A stretch of DNA of 64,000 bases from Marchantia polymorpha subsp. ruderalis (GCA_037833965.1 AP031354.1:20128001-20192000); one strand, 5' to 3'. Positions 1 through 9,795 are shown, numbered from the stretch's first letter. The notes: generated by a model from the letters alone, not told the origin. A program made the numbers and translations.

Positions 1-1
1 C

Positions 2-457
2 TCCTTGGGATTCCAGACCTTCGAGCCTACATCCCGAGTATTGCGACTGGCCGATCAAACACGCAGAATGCCACTAGGAATGTTGAGCAATGTGAGAACC
101 AACATTGGAGGAGTGGACTTTCAACTGTCCTACATAATACTGCAACCTCTGATGAAGAAAGGTTATGATGTGCTGCTTGGCAGACCTTGGCTATACGATG
201 CCAAAGCAAGGTGTGACTGGAGTAGGAAGAGATTACAGTTCCGTAGCCCTGCTGACCCTCCGACTGTCATTACCGTACCGTGGACCAAGGTACCTCATGA
301 AGGCGAAACACCTTCCACCACCTCCGGTTACACAACCGGAGGGGAGACCAGCTCATCATGCACTTCAGAGACCGAAACGTCGGAAGACTTTGTGGGCTAC
401 GTCACTTGCTGCTCCATTGAGGAGGAAGGAGACGAGGTGTATCCGGATGACGAATAG
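2..457 (+). CDS. Ty3/gypsy aspartic protease, C-terminal part (3' end of Gag-PR frame)
   Basis: The frame is open from the window edge to a TAG at 455-457. Its first codons match, almost base for base, the end of the Gag-protease frame at the right edge of the window (63928-64000), where the protease active site lies just upstream. This piece therefore holds the C-terminal half of a retroviral-type aspartic protease and a linker. The residues GRPWL near 178-192 resemble the usual second-half G-R/D-W-L motif of retropepsins. An acidic Ser/Thr/Glu-rich linker follows (about 300-450). The active-site half lies outside the window, so no start can be given. The protease would process Gag and Pol inside virus-like particles. 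The UAG at its end separates it from RT in the same frame (see the leaky-stop entry). Confidence 0.85.
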   Translation, partial: SLGFQTFEPTSRVLRLADQTRRMPLGMLSNVRTNIGGVDFQLSYIILQPLMKKGYDVLLGRPWLYDAKARCDWSRKRLQFRSPADPPTVITVPWTKVPHEGETPSTTSGYTTGGETSSSCTSETETSEDFVGYVTCCSIEEEGDEVYPDDE

Positions 458-463
458 CAACTA
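455..463 (+). promoter_or_regulatory. Candidate readthrough stop (UAG CAA CUA) between protease and RT
   Basis: The only in-frame stop between the protease and RT domains is TAG, followed at once by CAACTA. This fits the CAR-YYA context that makes the UAG of tobamoviruses leaky (established knowledge). Upstream and downstream frames are the same, and the 33 codons between the stop and the first downstream ATG are open. Readthrough would give a minority Gag-PR-Pol product. A simple inactivating mutation cannot be excluded from one copy. Confidence 0.55.
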
Positions 464-3298
464 GCAGCCGGACTGGGCAGAAGCGAGATCAGTCACACAG
501 AGGGGATTGTTGACCCGAGTGATTGCTGCGAACTGCAGCTCAGTCCAGGTAAAGGCTTGAAGGTGTCAAGCCAGGTACAAGGAGAAGAGTTGAACAGGGT
601 ACAGGCGTTTCTTCGCCAGTATGAGGATGTCTTCGCATGGAGGATTGAAGACATGAAAGGCATACCTGCAAGGTATGGAGAGCACAGGATCGACTTGTTG
701 GACGAGGCAGTTCCGGTTCGCCAACGCCAATACAGGCTCAACCCAAAATATTCATTATTGGTGAAGGACGAAATCGATAAGTACCTGAGCGCAGGAATCA
801 TCTACCCGGTACTTAGTAGCGAGTGGGTGTCGCCTATCGTGATCGTACCCAAGAAACTGACGGGTAAGATCCGGGTGTGTCAGGACTTCAGGAAGCTGAA
901 TGCAGCAACGAGGAAGGACCATCACCCTCTCCCTTTCACGGACTCTATTCTGGACCATGTAGCAGGGCATGAATGCTACAGTTTTCTAGACGGATTTTCC
1001 GGCTACAACCAGGTGTCCATCAGGGAACAGGACAAGGACAAAACAACCTTCACAACCGACTGGGGAACCTATGCTTATCACAAGATGCCGTTCGGTCTGT
1101 GCAACGCGCCAGCGACGTTCCAGCGGATGATGACAAACATCTTCCAAGAGCACCTGAGGAAGTTCCTAGAAATTTTCATCGACGACTTTTGTGTCTTCGG
1201 TAAGAGGTCGGAGCACCTTAACCATCTTCGGCAAACGTTCGACAGATGTAGGGAGAGCAGCTTGTCCTTACACCCTGAGAAATGTTTCTTTCTCATGACC
1301 AGCGGAATCCTGCTGGGGCACCGAGTTTCGTCCGATGGCATTACAGTGGATGTAGAGAAGGTGAAGATTATTCTCGAACTGCAGCCGCCAACGAATCTGC
1401 GTGAGTTGAGGGCCTTCCTTGGCCATGTAGGTTATTACAGAAGGTTCATAAATATGTATGCCATATTGGCAGCCGATCTGACGAAGCTGCTTAAGAAGGA
1501 TGAACCCTATGTGTGGGGCAAGGAGCAACAGCTGGCCTTTGAAACGCTCAAAGCCAAACTGACGACTGCTCCGGTTCTGAGAAGTCCGGATTGGAACAGA
1601 CCTTTCCACGTCTATGTAGACACGTCGGCGTTTGCAATCGGGGTGGTTCTCAGTCAGAAGGACGACAACAAGAAAGACTACCCGATTTACTTCGCGAGTC
1701 GTCAGTTGTCAGCAGCAGAGAAGAAGTACACGACAACTGAGAGGGAGGCGTTGGGAATGGTGTACTCCTGCAAGAAGTTCCGACATTATTTGATCTGCTA
1801 TGAGTTCGTGTTTCATGTAGATCATTACGCCTTACAGCACCTGGTGAAGAAGGCGGATCTGTCCGGACGAATTGCCAGGTGGGTGCTACTGCTGCAGGAA
1901 TTCACCTACACTGTACAGACACGGAAAGGCGTTCACCATGAGAACGCGGACTACCTCTCCCGACTATGGACCGAACCCATAGAGGAGGAAGTAGTGGATG
2001 ATTTTCCCGACGAACAACTTTTTCAGTTGTCCGCCAGCCATGAGTCCAGGTACGCGGACTTATACAGGTTTCTGCTCACACTCCAATGTCCGGAAGGATT
2101 GGATGCGGAGCAGCGCACAGTCTTCGTTCATAAAGCGGGACCTTACCAGCTTCAACAGGGGGTCTTGTTCAAGAAAATGGCAGACGAGAGGTTGTGCAGA
2201 TGTCTAGAGGAGTCTGAAGTACCGCGAGTTGTCAAAGCCATGCACACAGAAGACGCTGGTGGTCACTACGCCACCAGAAACACAGTGACCAAAATTGTGA
2301 ATGCAGGATACTGGTGGCCGACGATGTTCAAAGATGTACACGACTACGTTCGCAAATGCGACAGCTGCCAGAGGACGGGAAGGCCGACTCCGACCACGAG
2401 ATGGCCTCTTACACCAATCATGCCATTGGCACCATTTGAAAAATGGGGGATCGACTTCGTGGGACCAATACAACCTGTCACTAAAGGCACGCGCAGGCGC
2501 TACATATTGGTAGCAACAGACTATGCGACCAAGATGGTGGAGGCAGAAGCCACAAAGCACGATGACGCAGCCGCAGTAGCACGGTTCCTATTCGAATCCA
2601 TCATCACACGCTACGGGTGCCCCCTAGAAATAGTCAGTGACAGAGGGACGCACTTTCTGAATCAGGTGATAGAAAGTTTGACGCGGCACTTCCAGATTAA
2701 GCATCGGAAGACTACTCCATACAACCCAAAGGCTAATGGTCTGACAGAGAAGTCCAATGGATTACTCTGTAAGATACTCCTCAAGGTAACTGTAAACCAT
2801 GCTCATGACTGGGACACCAAGCTACCGGCCGCCTTATGGGCATATAGAACGGCAGAAAAAGTCACCACCAGGCAAACACCTTACTTCCTAGTTTATGGGC
2901 AGCATCCGATCTTACCCATCGAATTCGAGATACCTACCAAGAGGACCTTAGATCAGAGAAGGCTGGACGCGGAAGAAAGTCAGGCATATAGACTGCAAGA
3001 GGTAATGGCACTGGAGGAAAGACGTCAAGAGGCCGAAGATCGGACAAAGAAATTACAACTCAGGCGGAAGGAGAAGTACGATCGAAGGCTCAAACCAGTA
3101 CTGCTGGAGAAGGGCGATTTGGCTCTGCTATACGATAGCAGACATGCTAGATTTCCAGGCAAGCTCCACTTGAGGTGGATGGGACCTTACAAGGTGATAG
3201 AAGTTTTTCCAAATGGATCCATCCAACTCGCAGAACTGACGGGAGAATGGTTAGGCACCCGCGTGAACGGATGGCGTCTGAAGAAATACCACGTGTAA
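458..3298 (+). CDS. pol: Ty3/gypsy pol: reverse transcriptase, RNase H, integrase
   Basis: This is an open frame of about 946 codons after the UAG; the first ATG-type start inside it is near 557 but is probably not used if readthrough occurs. RT is recognised by the FLDGFSGYN motif (about 985-1010), the MPFGLCNAPATF stretch (about 1085-1120) and the catalytic FIDDF at 1175-1189. RNase H follows with VDTSA (about 1616), TEREAL (about 1736) and a VDHYAL segment (about 1817). Integrase has the HHCC zinc-binding segment (His near 2243, CDSC near 2357) and the D-D-E triad in GIDFVG (about 2447), SDRGTHF (about 2633) and the Glu after NPKANGLT (about 2741). A GPYKV module lies near the end (about 3182); no chromodomain is visible. 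RT wording such as RKLNAATRKDH is typical of the plant Athila/Tat group. No frameshift or other stop interrupts it, so this copy may be young. Confidence 0.95.
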   Translation, partial: QLAAGLGRSEISHTEGIVDPSDCCELQLSPGKGLKVSSQVQGEELNRVQAFLRQYEDVFAWRIEDMKGIPARYGEHRIDLLDEAVPVRQRQYRLNPKYSLLVKDEIDKYLSAGIIYPVLSSEWVSPIVIVPKKLTGKIRVCQDFRKLNAATRKDHHPLPFTDSILDHVAGHECYSFLDGFSGYNQVSIREQDKDKTTFTTDWGTYAYHKMPFGLCNAPATFQRMMTNIFQEHLRKFLEIFIDDFCVFGKRSEHLNHLRQTFDRCRESSLSLHPEKCFFLMTSGILLGHRVSSDGITVDVEKVKIILELQPPTNLRELRAFLGHVGYYRRFINMYAILAADLTKLLKKDEPYVWGKEQQLAFETLKAKLTTAPVLRSPDWNRPFHVYVDTSAFAIGVVLSQKDDNKKDYPIYFASRQLSAAEKKYTTTEREALGMVYSCKKFRHYLICYEFVFHVDHYALQHLVKKADLSGRIARWVLLLQEFTYTVQTRKGVHHENADYLSRLWTEPIEEEVVDDFPDEQLFQLSASHESRYADLYRFLLTLQCPEGLDAEQRTVFVHKAGPYQLQQGVLFKKMADERLCRCLEESEVPRVVKAMHTEDAGGHYATRNTVTKIVNAGYWWPTMFKDVHDYVRKCDSCQRTGRPTPTTRWPLTPIMPLAPFEKWGIDFVGPIQPVTKGTRRRYILVATDYATKMVEAEATKHDDAAAVARFLFESIITRYGCPLEIVSDRGTHFLNQVIESLTRHFQIKHRKTTPYNPKANGLTEKSNGLLCKILLKVTVNHAHDWDTKLPAALWAYRTAEKVTTRQTPYFLVYGQHPILPIEFEIPTKRTLDQRRLDAEESQAYRLQEVMALEERRQEAEDRTKKLQLRRKEKYDRRLKPVLLEKGDLALLYDSRHARFPGKLHLRWMGPYKVIEVFPNGSIQLAELTGEWLGTRVNGWRLKKYHV

Positions 3299-3322
3299 AT
3301 GTTCGCGTGGGCGCTCACAATT

Positions 3323-3335
3323 GAGGAGGGGGGCA
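3323..3335 (+). other. Polypurine tract
   Basis: GAGGAGGGGGG followed by CA stands directly before the LTR start TGTGG, 24 bp after the pol stop. This is the standard place and composition for the plus-strand priming site. Confidence 0.85.
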
Positions 3336-4385
3336 TGTGGTAACACACTTTTTGTTTTTTTGCAGAATTTAAACAATTTCAGAAAACTAGTACCAAAGCA
3401 GTGTTTGTAGCTAGAGAAGGGTACGCTAAATAGAGTGGATTGATGAGATCGTCACGAGGGCACAAAGAATCACGTAGTCGGATGTACCAACGCCAACGTC
3501 TTCGGCGCCTTCGGCAGAAGCTCCTTTTTGAGGTATCTCTACTCACGCGCCTCTAGCGTATAAGGAAGCTACGCTTCCGGCGCAGACACCTCAGGAGGAG
3601 GTTGTGCTAAAGACGTCAGGGGAAGGGCCCGGACCTCTAAAGGCATCCGACCATGAGTGCGCCTTCGGCGAAGCGCCGCTAGCGCGGAAAGGGAAAACCT
3701 TCATAACAATCGGGATACACGGTAGATCCAGTTGGTTGAAGTTGCATTAGAAAGAGCTCGGGACGCTCGTTCTAACGAGTCCAAGAGCGCCAGAGATGGA
3801 TCAGGAATGGAGAAGTTATGAGCGTCGGAAAACTCGTAGCCGGACATGCGCCGTTCGCGCTAGGGTTCACAGCCGGAAAGGATTCCCGTACGCCCTCGGC
3901 GATGCGCCTTCGGCGGAATCACGCGCTCACAGGAGGAAACCAACTCAGAGTCGGAAGCGCCCTTGGCGGCTGTTCATGGAAGGAAAGCGCCGGTCGGATG
4001 TACGCCTCCGACGTGGCGCTGACGGCCGGATGCGCTGGCATGAGTTGCGCTGACGGATATGCGCTGGCAGCAACGGACGAGGCATAAAGGACAAAATAGG
4101 CGGTACGACTGCGCGCCGGCGTAATTCGCTCCGGCTGGATGTGCGCCTCCAGCAAGGCGCCGACGGATAATGAACACACCAGCGGCGACACGCCTCCGGA
4201 GAAGGGCGGGTTAGGAAAAGACAACAGGGCCGACGTATACCCTGCAGCGGACTCGAGTCCGGAAGGTGGCGGCGGCGGGAGAATTCAACGTTTAAGCATG
4301 CGAATGCGCGCAAGGCGGAGACGTGAATTCGCGCATGCAAAGGGCGAACCGTTAAGCCGTATAGCCGGCTGCGTACGTTGCAACC

Positions 4386-4387
4386 AT
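4386..4387 (+). other. Spliced-type junction: 86-bp intron-like segment absent
   Basis: The sequence reads CAACCA/TTCCAAG here, whereas the right LTR (57651-57750) reads CAACCA, then a GTAAG...TTTCCAG block of 86 bp, then TTCCAAG. The missing part begins with GT and ends with AG exactly, and no flanking base is lost. This is what reverse transcription of a spliced RNA would leave. A chance deletion is the alternative. Confidence 0.75.
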
Positions 4388-4604
4388 TCCAAGATTACGC
4401 GCAAGGGCGGAGCGACCTGCAGTGAGAGTAGAGAGTGCGGAGACGAGTTGCGCAAGGATCTTGGCGGACCTTGAAAGAATTGGAGTAGCGATCTCGAACG
4501 ATCGCAGAGAGAGTGAGCAGTCAGTGCTTGAGTGGCCGACGCGCAGCGGCGATTGTGAGAGAGCGAGCGAAAGGGAGAACGTTTGTGTGTGTGCAGGCAA
4601 CGCA

Positions 4605-7160
4605 ATGTCGAAGGTTCCCCAGCTGCGAGTGTCTCCACTCAGGGTGCCGCAGATCGGTCTACGCGCATTTCAAGATGTGCTGTTGAGGTTGAAGCTCGAT
4701 TTTCTCCTATGGGGGTGGAATTGGACGTGTCCGGAGATGGTGCGCGAGTATCTGCAAGAGAGACACAAGCCTTCTCGCGGATTTCGCCCACACCCAGAGA
4801 GATGGGAAATTGGCAATTGGGCGCAGGTGTTGGGCAGGTGTGCCGGCGAGGAAGGGGATCTCCTCTTCGAGGCCGACAGCGTGAAAGTGTCCCAAGAGGA
4901 AGAAGTCTCTTACAATGAGCTCTTCAAGGTGGCTAGACATCCCAAGAACGGTTTCCGGACTCGGGATTACAAGGATCGATTGCGGAGAAATGTCGCGACA
5001 GCACTGCTGCAGATATTGCAGCCGACCAAGACCGCTTACATGCATGGTTGGCAGGTAGAGTTCGTGGAGCTAGTGTTGTCAGGAGCTCCGGTGCATTGGG
5101 CACGACTTCTGTGGAAGGTGACGCGCCAACATGCGCAAGAAGAGAGGGGAGGAACGCTCAATCATCTATCGCCTTACTTAATCGTGTTTTACCGGGCGAT
5201 GGGATGTTTGACGAATGCTGAGAAAACTCGGTTTCCGCAGCTGAGCCGGTCTTATCCAGGTAGATATTCAAGGGAGGCCGAAGTAGACACGGATCCGGAC
5301 GAGGAACTTGCCAGTACGCCTCCGGCTCCGGCTCCAGCCAGAGCAGCAGAAGAACGTCGAAGTGAGCGCATTCCGCGCAAGCGGAAGTGGGATGAGAGAC
5401 CTGAGGACAGGCAGCCGGAAGTACCAGCTGCGCCGACTCGTGGTCGGCCCACCCCCGAGCCTCATAGTCGACCAAAACAGAGGGCACGCAGAATGCCAAC
5501 TGTTACTGAGGAGACCAGGCGAACTCCGACCCGGCGGAATCTCACACAGGAAGAGATAATCACTCAGGTTCTAGGGAAGACGGCAGAAACCTCTGCACAG
5601 AAGGCACCACGGCCTTCGGGAGGAGATGGACGGACTGACGATCGGCCGACTGCGAGTCGGATGACTGAAGGTCGACAGACGGAAGGAAGGCCAACTGAAC
5701 GGCGCGTTGAACCGGACAGCAGGCCGGAAGCGGGAGAGAGTTTGGCTGACGAGCCAACAATCCTCAGAGGGTCGTCTTCGGCGGAAGGCACTTCTGGAAG
5801 AACGCCACCAACAAGTAGGCCAAGTGGAGTCAAGACGCGCAGGGTGTATCCGACTCCCAGTCGGACAACTGCTGGCCGGCCGACTGCGAGTCGGACAACA
5901 GAGAGTCAGCCGGATTCGCCGACTGCGAGACGGATGGAGCCAACGACCAGTGTGCGGACGCCTTCGGCGGACGCACCTTCAGCAAGGACACCTTCCGCGC
6001 AGATTGTGCCGGAAGGACAGGCAGCAGAAGCGGGCGGTGCAAGAGCGACAAAAGTCACTGCGGCGTCGACCCCTTCACAAACCGAAGATCGAGCCGGAAC
6101 AGGGGCTCAAGCAGTGGGATCTCCCACTGCCCTGGATATTTTAGCAGGCAGTGGAGCAGCAGTCGCAGCAGAAGCTGCTGCGCGCCACAGTTCCAGGGAG
6201 TCGCCAAGGGATTCGGTGGCGACTGAAATCCTCGCGACTGAGGATGATACGAGCTCGGAAGAGCAAGAAGAGGAGTCAGTGCAGAAAACGCCAACAGGGG
6301 TGCTGTGCGAACAGATAGTTCCACTCCTGCGATATCTGGATCGCAAGACATCCAAATACGGAAGTGCCTTAAAACCGCAGTCTTATGTGGAGACAATCAG
6401 GCGAAGGACGAGGAGCAAGGTGGCAAGGTGGGCCTCTAGATGCGGAGTATATGTGGATAGGAACACCGCCCTCCGACAACACCTGGCGGTCACCCAGAAG
6501 CTGTACCAAGCCTTGCAGCAGCAGAAGGAGGATGCGGCGACGAAGAGTCAGGCGGAGGCCGAACTAATACGGGCAAGGATCGAGTCGGAACTGCAGGAGG
6601 AGCGGAGACAGAACGAAGTCCTAGCAGCCGAGCTTGCGCGCCAGACGCGCGCCTTAGAGGAAAGTCAAAGAGCCCGGAAGGAGGATGAGGAGTTGTTGTG
6701 CAACTTGCAAACCGAGTGCTCGGATTTGAGGACACAACGTGCGGATTTAGAAATGCAGCTGGCAGAGGTGGAGAGCAGCAGCAGGGCACGAGGAGAGTTG
6801 GCGGCACGGGTGACTCGTTGTCTAAACGGATACACCCATTGGGAGGTGGCAGCTCAAGAGAGGGTTACACTCCGGGAGTTTGAGCTTCGGGCGGCGGCAT
6901 TGACGGAAGGTGACAGTCGGAGTCGGCGGCGAGTGGCAAGGAAATTAGAAACTTTTCTGTCGGGTGCGCGCGACACTATGGCGCACTTGCAGTCGGAAGT
7001 CACTGCAGCGCTCCGACGCCTGGGGTTGCGCAGCCGGTCGGAAGACTGGCAGGGTAGAGATAGTACGCGGAGCAGTCCGGCGCGCAGGAGGCGCAGCACC
7101 GGATCTGCTGAGTGCAGTAGAGTAGTTTGGTTTCGCGCAGATGCTGCGAGTGGTAGATAG
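4605..7160 (+). CDS. LTR-encoded protein, 851 aa, unknown function
   Basis: The frame is intact inside the U3-like part of the LTR. The frame is open upstream to 4422, but the ATG at 4605 is chosen because the right copy begins at the equivalent ATG and family B copies also have Asn-Ala-Met there. Residues 1-225 form a conserved domain rich in Trp and Leu (LLWGWNW near 34-40, HWARLLWKV near 164-172, GGTLNHLSPYL near 182-192). The W-A-R plus L-x-P-x-L-I pattern recalls the domain annotated in plants as putative plant transposon protein, but this comparison is from memory. Residues about 230-560 are low-complexity Pro/Ser/Thr/Arg with repeated PTASR/TESR units. About 620-740 is heptad-like coiled coil (Glu/Gln/Leu/Arg). 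The C-terminus carries a basic PARRRRSTGS stretch that could be a nuclear signal. No enzymatic motif is seen. Gag-like, RNA-binding or regulatory roles are all possible. Confidence 0.8.
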   Translation: MSKVPQLRVSPLRVPQIGLRAFQDVLLRLKLDFLLWGWNWTCPEMVREYLQERHKPSRGFRPHPERWEIGNWAQVLGRCAGEEGDLLFEADSVKVSQEEEVSYNELFKVARHPKNGFRTRDYKDRLRRNVATALLQILQPTKTAYMHGWQVEFVELVLSGAPVHWARLLWKVTRQHAQEERGGTLNHLSPYLIVFYRAMGCLTNAEKTRFPQLSRSYPGRYSREAEVDTDPDEELASTPPAPAPARAAEERRSERIPRKRKWDERPEDRQPEVPAAPTRGRPTPEPHSRPKQRARRMPTVTEETRRTPTRRNLTQEEIITQVLGKTAETSAQKAPRPSGGDGRTDDRPTASRMTEGRQTEGRPTERRVEPDSRPEAGESLADEPTILRGSSSAEGTSGRTPPTSRPSGVKTRRVYPTPSRTTAGRPTASRTTESQPDSPTARRMEPTTSVRTPSADAPSARTPSAQIVPEGQAAEAGGARATKVTAASTPSQTEDRAGTGAQAVGSPTALDILAGSGAAVAAEAAARHSSRESPRDSVATEILATEDDTSSEEQEEESVQKTPTGVLCEQIVPLLRYLDRKTSKYGSALKPQSYVETIRRRTRSKVARWASRCGVYVDRNTALRQHLAVTQKLYQALQQQKEDAATKSQAEAELIRARIESELQEERRQNEVLAAELARQTRALEESQRARKEDEELLCNLQTECSDLRTQRADLEMQLAEVESSSRARGELAARVTRCLNGYTHWEVAAQERVTLREFELRAAALTEGDSRSRRRVARKLETFLSGARDTMAHLQSEVTAALRRLGLRSRSEDWQGRDSTRSSPARRRRSTGSAECSRVVWFRADAASGR

Positions 7161-7193
7161 GATAGCGTAGTGCTAGTTAGGATCTTTTGAGAG

Positions 7194-7222
7194 TATAAAG
7201 TAGATCAAGGCGTTTTGCCTTG
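7194..7222 (+). promoter_or_regulatory. LTR TATA box and downstream stem-loop
   Basis: TATAAAG lies 34 bp after the LTR reading frame stop and 918 bp before the LTR end. CAAGGC (7206-7211) and GCCTTG (7217-7222) can pair across GTTTT close to the expected RNA start. The same arrangement is present in every A and B LTR that keeps this region. If this is the genomic promoter, U3 is 3336 to about 7225 and contains the whole 851-codon frame; the rest, about 890 bp, is R-U5 with no gene. Confidence 0.7.
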
Positions 7223-8118
7223 GGACTCTTCCAGTTTCGGAAGTGCAGATCAGGAACTCACTTTCTTGGCGTGTTTGTGCGTTTTGGTCCTGGCACCACG
7301 TAGAGAAGCTGCAGCATAGCGAAGTTACCGTATGTTGTAGTTGAAGGCCTTCGGCTGAATGTTCAGAGCTCGCACCCGGTTAGAGACTTGAGTAGTGCGG
7401 ATCTGCACCTGCGGGTGATTTCTGATGCTCAGAGCCGGCTGCGAGTTAGAGACTTGAACAGTTCCCCCTTACTCCTTCGAGTGACATATCCTGATTGTAC
7501 TCCTACGGGAAGTTTCCCCTGAATGCCAATGTGAAGTTTCATTACTTCGTGTAAACCTTGGTTTGTAATTCAGGTTGTGTGTGTGTTACTGGATCGTGTT
7601 TTCAGTAAGTTCTCAGTCGGGTCTGCACTCCCTGCGTTTTGTGTGATAGTCGAGGGTGACGTCCACGGCGTACGTAGAGGCTTCGTTCCGAAGTGAGAAG
7701 TCCAGTCCGGGTACCCCCGCTAGTTCCTGGCGGAAGGGCAGTAAAAGCCGGAGTGGGAGGCACTTCCTGCAGAACCTCTGAGTGAACTTGCGAGACACTT
7801 TCCTCCTGAAATCCGAAGCGGAGGTCCTGACCGACCTCCGAGTTGTGCTTTTTGCCAGTTTCAGGTGTGTGTGTGTGTGTGTTGAGTGACCAAGCTGTAC
7901 CGTGCATCCTCCGAGCATCCTCCGAGTTGAGTTCCTCCTCCGAGTCGAGCCTCCGAGTCGAGCACTACAGTATTTCTGGGAGTGACAGTCGCCTAGAATT
8001 CAAACTCTACCAAAAGTCTGTTAAACGTGACACTTTTACTCTGTGTGTTGCCTCTGTCCCTGTGGGTTCGATCTTTTTACCACCATACTGCAGTTTTAGC
8101 CTTTGGTGGGTTATTACA

Positions 8119-9429
8119 ATCGGCTTACCGATATATGGTACCTTTAACAAGTAATTCTGTGCAGGCATGATAAGGTGCCAATGGTTTAAGAGGGTAAAAC
8201 AGTGGATTCAGATCACTCTCCGATAAGTAAAAAAAAATGTCTTTTACTTGATAGATAACCTTAGATGTAATTCTCCATCCAATTAGGACTCAAGGTAAAG
8301 ATATATCTACATTGTTTCTGAACGTAATTACACAGTCCAGTACACTGTAGGTTAAATTGACAAAGCGATCAATATCATCAACAATGCACCTTCGATTACT
8401 TTATATACTGAAAACGGAAATTTTTAACCCATTCAGTATTTTCTTCTGACTTTCCGTCCGATTGCATGTTAACCCTTGATCTGAAAAACATGAGAACAGC
8501 GACCTCGACAGTTCTCGATAGTTGCTCATCAAAGGGCACCAATTCGTTGTCATATATGAGAATATCTCATATATTGTCATATATGAGATGAACAATATCA
8601 TTGTCTGATAAGTTCTCGATAACTAGGTTCTTTTATCACCCTTGGGGTACCAGTGATCATCAAATTTTAGGCTATAGCGTCCCTACATTCTACTCGCAGA
8701 GACTACATTAATAAATCAACTTTTCTAGTAGAATAGAATCACTTACTCATAGAATCATAGAATCATTTTTTTATTAGAATAGAATACGTTTTTATGATGT
8801 TCAATTTCAATTGAACTCAAATTAGTTCAGATTGATCTCATTAAGATGTTAAGCTTCTCATGGGATTTGCCTCATCAGATTAAAAAATTTCAGACATTAT
8901 GGCTTACTCATACATATGAGACTAGAGCCTCCATAAGAACTGTCATAGCATCAAATATTTTATGTTCAGAGCAATATTATGAGATATCATCAATCTACTA
9001 ACTCTGAGGGTTTTTCTGTTTTTCTCGTCTTCCACAAGTATCTCAACAAGGTTCTTAATGGTGATTAGCGCGTTGATTACCTTCCTAACTCGAGCGTTCT
9101 CTTGTCTTCCTACGAACATTAGTTACACTATATATATGACTAGCTGGAGTCAAGAGAGTAATTAATCATTTGTTCAAGTTCGAATAAATCTGCTATAAAG
9201 ATAAACGAGTTACACCATTTTAAATAAAAGTGAGCTTTCATTTCATTCAGATTTCCATTCAAACCTTCTGCTCTTTCAGAGCGTCTTAGCGGTGGCAGCC
9301 CCATATAAATTATAATTAAGAATCAGAAGATTGTTCATCAGAGAAGTGATTTGGAAAAACAAATGACAGTTAGTCTTTGTCGTTCCAAACGAGTATGTTT
9401 CTACTTCAAATTCTGAAAATGACAGTTAA
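8119..9429. other. Intergenic host DNA: duplicated F-box 3' flank
   Basis: Directly after the LTR the sequence aligns by eye with the 3' flank of the F-box gene ending at 44177 (about 44230-45300), for example around the shared TTCTGTGCAGGCATGATAAG. The left retroelement therefore sits in the 3' flank of another F-box copy whose body lies left of the window. A short local repeat of TGTCATATATGAGA (about 8549-8588) is extra relative to the other copy. No gene is seen. Confidence 0.6.
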
Positions 9430-9439
9430 ACGTACACCG

Positions 9440-9795
9440 AATCCAAAATAAAACGCTGAGATGACCGATGCTTAGCTTACTCACAGTCACGCCTAACTAC
9501 AGTAGTCCGTGTTTCGTTCCAGGACATCAGATCTCCAAACATGACAGAAACTTCTCTCCAGTAGTCTGACCATCGACTCTTCGTTCCTGATACCACTCTT
9601 CTCTCGTCCACACATCGCACATATGATTTCTCTTAGCATCAGATGTTTCTCATCTGAGCCGATCTGTGGCAACAAGCATGAGATTTTTTTTCATGATTTT
9701 CTCGAAATTGACTGATTCCTGTCTCTTCTGAGATGTTCCAGATTTGATCAAAGATGACATTCATATGTATCATCCTTTAGAGCTCGCTCGTTGCG
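9440..9795 (+). promoter_or_regulatory. Shared F-box upstream block (copy 1)
   Basis: About 350 bp before the start codon is strongly similar to the regions upstream of the F-box loci at 45753 and 47853, and more weakly to those at 13377 and 42807. It includes CACGCCTAACTACAGTAGTC and a pyrimidine-rich CCACTCTTCTCTCGTCCACAC stretch broken only by single changes. It probably holds the promoter and 5' UTR; no clear TATA box was identified. Confidence 0.5.

Larger units (their letters stand above)
3336..8118 (+). mobile_element. Family A 3' LTR of the left gypsy element (4783 bp)
   Basis: The LTR begins TGTGGTAACACAC after the polypurine tract and ends GGGTTATTACA, giving TG...CA ends. It matches 56605-61472 along its length. 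It is unusually long and holds a large reading frame (4605-7160), a TATA box (7194) and a (GT)n tract (7866-7881). The host sequence after it begins ATCGG, the expected copy of a 5-bp duplication whose partner lies left of the window. From 3336 to the reading frame the DNA is leader-like, with a conserved CTAAATAGAGTG block at 3426-3437 and many CGCCTTCGGCG-type palindromes. Compared with the right LTR it lacks exactly 86 bp (see 4386-4387). Confidence 0.92.

Noticed and set aside
3299..3335. Envelope-like gene between pol and the 3' LTR
   Set aside because: Only 37 bp separates the pol stop from the LTR, so there is no room for one; the extra gene is inside the LTR.
3796..4224. Small open frames in the A LTR leader (both strands)
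   Set aside because: They are not kept in frame in the other A copies (one extra base at about 57157) and are dominated by palindromes.
7602..7918. Minus-strand frames with His-Thr repeats
   Set aside because: They come from the (GT)n tract and recur in every LTR without a conserved start.
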